A DNA stretch of 15,550 bases from Bacteroidales bacterium (GTDB lineage: Bacteria; Bacteroidota; Bacteroidia; Bacteroidales; FEN-979), in contig JALNZC010000064.1 in assembly GCA_023229525.1 (NCBI GenBank), forward strand, positions 1 through 15,550, read 5' to 3'. Shown here in pieces: positions 1 to 7,500 of this stretch. The position numbers and the translations under genes were made by a program. The notes beneath the pieces are model-generated. The model saw only the letters and a list, made by a program, of their open reading frames with translations. It was not told the origin of the DNA and ran no database searches. The first letter of the stretch is position 1. Each line of letters opens with the position of its first letter.

Positions 1-330
1 TCGCAAACCGGGTTAGCATCCGGTGCAATTGATACACTCACCGGTAGGAACGGGTTAACCGTCATTGTTATCGGTGCCGATGTGGCCGGATTACCTGTCG
101 GACAAACCGCATTGGATGTGAGAACAACTGTAACCACATCATTGTTAAACGGCACAAAGGCATATGTATCACCACCTGTACCAACATCAATTCCATTTAC
201 TTTCCATTGGTAAACTGGCAATGTCCCTCCGTTGGTCGGTGTTGCCGTAAAAGTTACTAAGGTGCTTTCGCATACAGGATTCACATCCGCCACAATCGAT
301 ACACTCACAGGTAATAAAGGGTTAACGGTT
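1..330 (-). repeat. 89-residue (267-nt) tandem repeat inside the edge gene
   Basis: The stretch gatacactca at 298-307 recurs at 31-40, and gttaac at 321-326 recurs at 54-59; both give a period of exactly 267 nt. At protein level VNPxLPVSVSI and NPVC recur. One full unit and the start of the next are visible; the array probably continues beyond the left edge. Such Ig/PKD-like units are common in Bacteroidetes surface proteins. Confidence 0.8.
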
Positions 331-1124
331 ACTGTCCCGGTACCCGTCCCAACATTCGAGCAAAGATTTGCATCCGTTACATTTGTTATTGTATATATCG
401 AATTTACCGTTGGACTTACACTTATGGTATTAGGACTTGAGGGGATGGTCACTGTATGCGGGGTTGTTCCATCTGTATATGTGACCACCCAAGGTGCAGC
501 GCCAGTTAGTGCGACATTCAAATCAACTGGTTCACCGGCACAAGTAATAACTGTACCGCTTAGTACAGCCGTCGGCAAATAATTTCCACTGATGGAATTA
601 TCTTCAAAAATATTAATGACAATATCATTCCCCAGGGGATCTACAACTTCACAAAATGGCCAGGCGTCGTCAGCTGATCTTCTTAAATGTATCGGACCAT
701 CTGCCGAAGGGATTTTGTGATAAATAAAACCAAGTTCAACAACTTTTGTGTTGTCAAAATCAGTCCCAACCCAACCGGATTTAATTATCTGAACTACAGT
801 CGTATTTGGCATACCTGGGTAATGATAATTCAGCGCTGTAACTTCAAAACCAGGGTATACGAAAGGAATCGTATCGGGTGCAGGGGTGAGAACATTATGA
901 TCGTAATCAATTACAAAACTCATCCCTTTTACGTTATTTGCTGTCAGATAAATTGGGACAACTACCGTTGCTCCGTCACAAAGTCCAATCAGATCAGGTT
1001 GAAGTGATATTTTCGAAGTTGCATCTGGGATTTTCGTTTTTATTTGTGCGAATGCAAACGAACTGACAAGACTTATGAATAAGATCAGCAGAATTTTTCC
1101 AAAAAGAAAATTTATTTTTTTCAT
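1..1124 (-). CDS. Secreted cohesin-like/Ig-like repeat protein, 3' end outside window
   Basis: Open from the ATG at 1124 to the window edge (374 codons, no stop); the C-terminus lies outside. Residues 1-26 form a signal peptide (MKK, hydrophobic core, SSFAFAQ cleavage region). Residues about 35-180 look like a cohesin-type beta sandwich: an opening VVVPIYL strand, MSFVIDYDHNVL (as in GAI-x-F-x-I-x-YD of the neighbouring cohesins), VELGFIYHK, and a late CEVVDP segment followed by SISG. Residues about 183-266 resemble an Ig/PKD-like domain ending SIYTITNVTDANLC. From about 267 an 89-residue repeat begins (VNPLLPVSVSI, NPVCESTLVTF, YQWKVNG), and a second copy starts about 356. It is last of four same-strand genes, 75 nt behind the four-cohesin gene. 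A T9SS tail may lie beyond the edge. Module identities are from pattern recognition; the fold of the first module is the least certain. Confidence 0.85.
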   Translation of the reverse strand, partial: MKKINFLFGKILLILFISLVSSFAFAQIKTKIPDATSKISLQPDLIGLCDGATVVVPIYLTANNVKGMSFVIDYDHNVLTPAPDTIPFVYPGFEVTALNYHYPGMPNTTVVQIIKSGWVGTDFDNTKVVELGFIYHKIPSADGPIHLRRSADDAWPFCEVVDPLGNDIVINIFEDNSISGNYLPTAVLSGTVITCAGEPVDLNVALTGAAPWVVTYTDGTTPHTVTIPSSPNTISVSPTVNSIYTITNVTDANLCSNVGTGTGTVTVNPLLPVSVSIVADVNPVCESTLVTFTATPTNGGTLPVYQWKVNGIDVGTGGDTYAFVPFNNDVVTVVLTSNAVCPTGNPATSAPITMTVNPFLPVSVSIAPDANPVC

Positions 1125-1199
1125 GTGTCGATTTTTAATTTGCCCGAAATTATGTTAAAACTACTATTTACTCTCGTCTTGAATTTATCAGACCTGTTG

Positions 1200-3380
1200 T
1201 TAATTAGGGTTGACGTCGCCTGTATAAAGTCCTTTAAAATTTTGGATTACAGGGGCATTTACGACTGTAAACGATGGATGTTCAAAAGTCATATTCCCGG
1301 CTGTATAATTCGGATTATTCGGACCTGGTTCAAAACCAGCATATCTTCTTTGTAAAACAATAATGTCACCACCGTTAATAAATGCGTTCATGAAAACATT
1401 GGCCGCTTTTTGCCTCAAATTCCATAGCGGCAAAGTTGGAATTGTACTGGGTAAACCGGCAACATATCTTTGGAGATTAATTATATCTGATAACCCGGCA
1501 TGAACCCAGGGTACATCTCTATCACCATCTAACCAATACGTCCCATTGGCAACGAACATCTCAAAATATCCGTTTGCATCAGTAGTTGTTGAAGCAGCGA
1601 TAACGGGTAAAGGTGTTGTGTTGGGATATGGATCAACTCCCTGTTTCAGATAAACGGTTATCCCGCCTAAGGGTGTATTTGGAATATTATCATAGGTTAA
1701 TATTCCACTCACTTTATAAACCAGATTCACTCCTCCGTTATGGAAGATTGTCGGAATAATAGAAGGTGTTGGAAAAGCGTTATTCGCAATTTCGCAACCA
1801 TTATCAAAGTTAACCGGGGCCTGACCCCCTCCACTGACATGGAAATTAAGGTTGCAGAAAGGGGTAGTGTTTATTCCTGTCCATGGGGTAGGGCTTATCC
1901 AGACAATATGAATTATATTCCCGGTAACGTTAACATTTGCCGATCCATCGGCAGGAAAATCTGTAACCTGGATATATGATAGCTTGCTGAAATCAAAAGC
2001 AATATTCAAGGTGATAGCGCCGACATCCGGCGGCATATCGGTAAAATAAACCGGCACTGCAACATCTGCCCCGGTAGGACTGATTGGTATGCCGATATAG
2101 GCATTGGAACTTCCTCCGGGTGTAACGATTCCATTCATATAACCAACCTGGATTGCATCACCGGTAGTGGTAGTAAACAAACAACCGGCCCCAAAGTCAA
2201 GATGGGCGTCACCAACACCATTATATTTAAATTTAAGTTTTAAGAATTCACCGTCAATAAGTCCTGGGGCCGCATTGGTCCAGACAATTGAAACATAGGA
2301 ACCATTGGCATTTACAATTGCCCCGTGAGGATTAGAAGATGCATTGATGAAAGATAATTTCGGGGAATCATAGGGGATGGTTAAAGTTATCGCTCCTGCT
2401 TTATTAACCAGAGCATCAAAATCACTCAGCGTCAAAGGAATTTCATAGTCCGTTCCTTGTAAAGCGCCGGCAATAGAACCAAGGGAAGCATGGGCTACCG
2501 GCGTACCAGGTTCAACCATCCCATTATAATAACTTACCGGTATATTGGCAGGTGGATCTGTCGCAGTAGAAATAATACACCCAGGATAAAATTCCAGATT
2601 CGTTGCAGTGTTACCGGTATAAACAAAAGTCAATAGGATTAAATTGGAGTTGGGCGTTGCAGCCAACCAGTTAATATTACCCCCACCGGTTCTAGTCCAG
2701 GTAAGGGTTACTACGCCCCCGCTTGCATTCCCAATAACACCCGCTAAGGTATCCAATCCAACAGCGCTGACAAAATCCAATTTTGTAACATCATAATGTA
2801 TCTTCTGGGTGATGGCGCCGGCTTTCACCAGAAAATCTTCAAATCGCAACTGGACAGTTACAGGGCCTCCTGTGACTGCGGTGCCGCCAACCAATGTCGC
2901 CTTTGTCGTAACGGTCAAATCCTGGCTTACACTACCGTTGGTATATGCAACAGGGAGGATTGTAAAATCACCATGTGCAACTTGGCATTGTGTCGGATAA
3001 AAATTTAACGGACTTGTCCCGGGACCTGTGTAAATAAAATTAATATCGAATAATTTACCGCTGAATGAAGGGAATGTTGAATTGGCTGTCCAGGTAATAA
3101 ACAGCCTTGCTCCGGATTGGTGAAATTCTAAAAATCCGGATGACAATCCTGCATCTCTGTTAATAATTCCGGTACAATTCAAAATTTCCGTATTCAGGTC
3201 GATGGCGAATTGAATAGCACCAATACTGTTGAAATTAGTCACCATTAAAGGAACGAGAACTGGTTCTCCGGGGCTCGCTGTGGTTGCAGGATCGGTAGCA
3301 AGTGATGCGGTGGCCTGACCAAATGTCACTGACCCAAAAATCAGTAACAAAAGCATCATAAGTGTAAATTTCTTTTTCAT
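1200..3380 (-). CDS. Four-cohesin scaffoldin-like secreted protein with C-terminal dockerin-like module
   Basis: 726 residues. A signal peptide covers residues 1-22 (MKKKFTLMMLLLLIFGSVTFGQ). Four cohesin-like modules follow at about 24-152, 155-291, 295-420 and 426-551. Each has the GAI strand (G54, G188, G329, G454) in a context such as GAITLTIPYDSPKLSF, a central hydrophobic-x-W-T/I strand, a second half with F-x-Y, and modules 2-4 a closing GC(x)I/F segment before a Y-x-NG-x-V end. Residues about 553-620 look like a CnaB/carboxypeptidase-regulatory beta sandwich (VSGILTYDN, TDANGYFEM). Two dockerin-like half repeats follow: LSDIINLQRYVAG near 630-642 and NVFMNAFINGGDIIVLQRR near 661-679, where the first Ca ligand Asp is replaced by Asn. 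The tail ends GDVNPN. There is no T9SS sorting domain, unlike the two genes upstream. No catalytic domain is visible. The role as a docking scaffold is inferred from architecture; cohesins in Bacteroidetes can also serve as plain adhesive sandwiches. Confidence 0.9.
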   Translation of the reverse strand: MKKKFTLMMLLLLIFGSVTFGQATASLATDPATTASPGEPVLVPLMVTNFNSIGAIQFAIDLNTEILNCTGIINRDAGLSSGFLEFHQSGARLFITWTANSTFPSFSGKLFDINFIYTGPGTSPLNFYPTQCQVAHGDFTILPVAYTNGSVSQDLTVTTKATLVGGTAVTGGPVTVQLRFEDFLVKAGAITQKIHYDVTKLDFVSAVGLDTLAGVIGNASGGVVTLTWTRTGGGNINWLAATPNSNLILLTFVYTGNTATNLEFYPGCIISTATDPPANIPVSYYNGMVEPGTPVAHASLGSIAGALQGTDYEIPLTLSDFDALVNKAGAITLTIPYDSPKLSFINASSNPHGAIVNANGSYVSIVWTNAAPGLIDGEFLKLKFKYNGVGDAHLDFGAGCLFTTTTGDAIQVGYMNGIVTPGGSSNAYIGIPISPTGADVAVPVYFTDMPPDVGAITLNIAFDFSKLSYIQVTDFPADGSANVNVTGNIIHIVWISPTPWTGINTTPFCNLNFHVSGGGQAPVNFDNGCEIANNAFPTPSIIPTIFHNGGVNLVYKVSGILTYDNIPNTPLGGITVYLKQGVDPYPNTTPLPVIAASTTTDANGYFEMFVANGTYWLDGDRDVPWVHAGLSDIINLQRYVAGLPSTIPTLPLWNLRQKAANVFMNAFINGGDIIVLQRRYAGFEPGPNNPNYTAGNMTFEHPSFTVVNAPVIQNFKGLYTGDVNPN
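1728..3311 (-). repeat. Four tandem cohesin-like modules
   Basis: Four diverged copies in one gene. The GAI landmarks are 134, 141 and 125 residues apart, close to the usual cohesin length of about 140 residues. The copies differ too much at DNA level for a recent duplication. The same module occurs once in the 346-residue neighbour, and a related one near the C-terminus of the 1484-residue protein. Confidence 0.75.
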
Positions 3381-3452
3381 AATTGCTTGGTATAAAGTTA
3401 TTTACTATTTGATATTTACGTTAGGGTTATATGTTGATTTATTTGATTGCGC

Positions 3453-4493
3453 TCATTTGTTTTTAGTCATTTTGAGAATTGCGGAATAATCTTTACCCGC
3501 CGTATTATGAAATTCCAACCTGCAAAAATATAAACCGGAAGGAAATTCCATGGCATTAAAAAACAATTCATGTTTGCCCTTGCTCTGAAAATTACTAACC
3601 AGATCAGAAATAGTTTGACCAAATCCGTTAACTACAGTTGCATGGACATTCCCCTCTTCGGATAATAAATAATCAATAGAAGTTACACTTTCGAAGGGAT
3701 TTGGTTGATTTATCAGGTATGAAAATATCTTTCTCCCTTCATCCCCGATAGATGATATCGAATCAACCGTAAGCTTTACCGATGACGTAAAGGTTGAACA
3801 TGAACCTTCTCCCAGGATACATCGGTATAAATTATCATTAAAGGATACCGGAACCCCTCTGACGGTTAATTCTTGACCGTGAGTACCATTATATATTCCA
3901 TCATCCTGTAAAAAAGTCCAGGTAACACCATTATCCTTGCTTTCACTCCAATGGAAGAGTGTTGTATTGGGGGACGCAACCTGGAACACTGCGTTCAACC
4001 CCACCTTTACGATCTCATTTTGCGGCTGACTCTCGATGATGGGTTCACCGTCGTTCACATGTCCGCTGGAATAGGAAATAGTAAGTACCTGCAAACTGGT
4101 ATCGGCAATTTCACATCCCGGATTGAACGATACATCATTATTTCCGTTAATATAATGGTATGTTATATCAAAAAATTTGGTCTGCGGGAAGTTTGCACCG
4201 ACCACATTACTCCATGTTATGACTAATTGAGGAGGTGAGGAAATCCAGCGTGCAGTAAGACCCTCAAGTTGAGAGTCAACATTTTGTAAAGAGGAATAAA
4301 TTAAACGGGTGGAATCAAAACTTATAAATAATGTAATAGCCCCGATATTGAATAATCCGGTGGCAGTAACAGGTAACAACACATCCTGTCCTGCACAAAC
4401 ATACGCATTACCCAAGATAAGGCCGGGTGTTTGTGCAGGCAGGTTAGCACTGGGGAAGAACAGGATGATGAATACAGGGTAAATTCTGTTCAT
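3453..4493 (-). CDS. Small cohesin-Ig protein with T9SS sorting tail
   Basis: 346 residues. The signal peptide is about 1-21 (FIILFFPSANLPAQ). A single cohesin-like module covers about 22-147: VCAGQDVLLPV, then GAITLFISFDSTRLIYSS from residue 51, VITWSNV, FFDITYHY, and NPGCEIAD followed by ISYSSGHV. It is closest in pattern to the cohesins of the next gene. An Ig-like domain spans about 150-245 (SQPQNEIVKVGLNAVFQV, WSESKDNGVTW, YRCILGEG). A type A T9SS sorting domain fills about 256-346, with NQPNPF at 262-267, the GLYFCRLE strand and a basic end. It lies 98 nt behind the 1484-residue gene, with a hairpin in the gap, and 72 nt ahead of the four-cohesin gene. With one cohesin and a surface-sorting tail it has the architecture expected of a cell-surface anchor for a dockerin-bearing partner; that partner role is inference. 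Confidence 0.9.
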   Translation of the reverse strand: MNRIYPVFIILFFPSANLPAQTPGLILGNAYVCAGQDVLLPVTATGLFNIGAITLFISFDSTRLIYSSLQNVDSQLEGLTARWISSPPQLVITWSNVVGANFPQTKFFDITYHYINGNNDVSFNPGCEIADTSLQVLTISYSSGHVNDGEPIIESQPQNEIVKVGLNAVFQVASPNTTLFHWSESKDNGVTWTFLQDDGIYNGTHGQELTVRGVPVSFNDNLYRCILGEGSCSTFTSSVKLTVDSISSIGDEGRKIFSYLINQPNPFESVTSIDYLLSEEGNVHATVVNGFGQTISDLVSNFQSKGKHELFFNAMEFPSGLYFCRLEFHNTAGKDYSAILKMTKNK

Positions 4494-4541
4494 TAAGTCA
4501 GTAGCTGAATGTGTTGGATTTGTTTTTTTAATGATAAGAAA

Positions 4542-4583
4542 GAAGATAAGAAGACAGTAGGAATTTACTGTCCTCTTATCTTC
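4542..4583 (-). terminator. Strong hairpin right after the 1484-residue gene
   Basis: The arms 4542-4559 and 4566-4583 pair over 18 positions with a single G-U wobble and a 6-nt loop. The structure begins 8 nt past the stop codon on the minus strand and is followed there by TTTCTTAT. The position and the moderately U-rich tail suit an intrinsic terminator or mRNA 3'-end stabiliser. It stands between the first gene and its three downstream neighbours, so it may uncouple their expression. The U-tract is imperfect, so read-through is likely. Confidence 0.55.
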
Positions 4584-4591
4584 ATCTGAGT

Positions 4592-7500
4592 TTACTTCTG
4601 GTAGATCAGTTTATTGACCTTCGAATAGTTATCGGTAGTTCCGTTAACCTCTATCTTATACAGGTAAACGCCCTGTGATAAGCTGAGGTCGGCCGGGTTA
4701 ACGATAACAGTATGGGTACCGCTTGCCTGCATGGAATTGACCAGGGTGCCGACCGTCTTACCAAACATATCGGTAATGACCAGGCGGACCTGACCGGCTT
4801 CAGGTAAGGTATAAACGATACTCGTTGTGTTCTGGAACGGGTTCGGATAGTTCACTATGGAGAAGGTCTTGCCTGCAGTAATTACGCTGGCCATTTTCAG
4901 GTTAAAGTTATCGTATACAACGGCATTGGAATTGGCAAATTCACTTCTTTCGCCAACAGAGAACAATGGAGTTGCTTCAGATAACATTTCTTTAGCCTTC
5001 ACTGTGAGTGAAAGGATGGGTTCACCGTTACCAACACTGATTCCTTTGGTATCGGCCCATGCCAGAACCAGTTTTCCGTTTTCGATTTTGTATTGTAACC
5101 CATCGAGGTTAGTGTTGACCTTTTCAACATCGAAAAGTTTCTGGTCATAGTTCAGATACAGCGTCATGGCGCCCAGGTCAGCCGTAGCATTGCTGCGGAT
5201 ATCATAGGTGAATGATTCACCCACGGAAACTGACACAACACCATCTTCAACTGCGCTCATCGAAGGAGCAGCTTTAAATCCCGTCGGGATAAATGAACCA
5301 TTTACGTCACCGTAGCAAAGTCCATGGAATGTGGTTCCAAAGTCTTTTACAGGGTTCAATGCATCCATTGTAAATGTGGCAGGAACAAATGCCCAGTCGC
5401 CGGCAGGATATTCATCAATACTTTCGATTACGCGTAATTTAATAAAGAGAGCATCCAACGCTGAAATCGTCAGGCTTCCGTTCACATCGGCAGCAAGTGT
5501 TTTAACCGGAGTAGTTAACGGACCCGGAATACTCATCTGCACGATCAGAGCATCTGTAGCATTATTACCGCCCCAAATTCCATAACCATAATAATCTGAG
5601 TAACCCTCGGAAACAAAATTGTCAGCAGTTAAAAGGTAATTCCCATAAGGAATTCCGACAAAGGCAAAATATCCCGGTTCACCGTTTGATAAGAAATTCG
5701 GACCGGAAACAGCCTCTCCAACAATGGAATAGTCGACAGCATTCCTCAAGGTGAGACGTACATTATTTACACCTGTATTGTAATCGTTCTCATAAGTTAC
5801 ATAACCAAATACATTGGCGTTATCGGGAAGAATAAATACGTCCATACATGCGGAACCATGGTTACAAGTTATGAATTCGGGAATACTTTCATACACGCAA
5901 ACCTGACCTGTGCATCCTAAGCATGGTGAATTCCAAATTACCTGGATGGTATCGGTGCCCTGACCTGAATAAATGGTGCCGTTTAATACAGTCCAGTTAA
6001 ACAAGTGGCCCGGATCGCCGGGAAGTGCGTAATAAGTTAAAGTATCACCATTGTTAACCGTTATTGGGCCAACAATTAATGGGGCCGGTGGTGCGTGTAA
6101 GATCACAGGTAACGTATAACTGGTAACACAATTACCTCTAGAAACGGTCACAGTTACTGAGCCACTGGTACAAGCTCCCCAACAAATATTAATTGACGAT
6201 TCAAAGTAATCGATGGTCGTATAAGTACCCGAAACGGACCATTCAATGATATCGCCGGGTAAGAAACCGTGAGCAGTATAGGTTGCGCAATTATACTGGC
6301 AAAGTTCCATCGGTCCTTCAACCCATGGATTCGGGGCATCGGTGACCAAAATCCGAACAGAATCGGTGAATGCTTGTGTAGTACAAACCGAAGTGCCTAA
6401 AGTGGAAACAGTGGTTCTTTTATAATAAGTGGTTTGAATTAAAACGCCTGGGCAATATGTTTCTCCGGTCTCTCCCGGGATTGCACTACCCCAGTTAATT
6501 CCATCGAGGCTGCTATACCATAAATAGGTGATGACGCCCGATCCGGTTCCCGGAGTACCTGGTCCAATACAATCCGGTTCATAACCCGAGCAGATAGTTT
6601 GGCTCTCGGCAATTGAACCTACTGTTGGTACAATCTGTACTGTTATTGTAAGAGGATCGGTAGGTATTGAAGCACATGTATCAAGCCCGACTATCGAGAT
6701 TGTGGTACGGCGATAATCGGTTGTCTCAATCAATGCAGGCGGTGCAAAATCTTTTAATATTGCTCCCGGAATTTCAGTCCATGCAGGTGTCGAAGCGCTC
6801 ATGTACTCCCACATATATGTAATGAAAGCGCCTGGTCCTGTTAATATTTCGGTTCCGATGATCGGGTCAGGTGTTGCACCATAACAGATCGTCTGAGCTG
6901 CTGCAATAGATCCTGCTTCAATTACAGGTTGAACAATAATTGTAACCGGAACAGTCGGTTGTGAATAACATGCCTTTGTGCCAACGGTTGAAACCGTGAT
7001 GCGGTGATACATGGTAGTTTCAGTCAGTACGGTGGATCCGAAAGCATATCCTTCCAATGATGATTCAGGGACTGCAGGGACCCAGTTGATACCGTCGGTA
7101 CTGCTTTCCCATAAATAAGTTGGAGTGGGGTCATCGCCGGTTCCTGCAACAATTGATGTCAGGTCAGCCGGGGTTGTACCATTGCAGATGGTCTGATTTG
7201 CAGCTATTTCACCTGCTGACGGAACAGATTGTACAGTAATTTCAACAGGAATTGTTGGCACTAACGATTTACAGTTGCCGGAAAATGTCCAGCGACGATA
7301 TTTCGTGGTCACAGTTAACGCACCGGGAGAATAATCTTCCCCTATTGCACCAATAATTTCGGTCCAGTTAAGAAATGGAGAAATACTCCATTCCCAGCTG
7401 TATGATGTTCCTTCAGTTGAACCATCTAATGTAGCCGGGGTTTCACCATAGCAAATTGTTTGTGATTCTTCAATTTCACCGGCTGATGGTGGGGATTCAA

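Noticed and set aside
232..582. Antisense open frame of 116 codons on the plus strand
   Set aside because: It is opposite a repeat-coding region of a well-supported gene, has no recognisable motif or signal, and is Val/Thr-rich as expected of a shadow frame.
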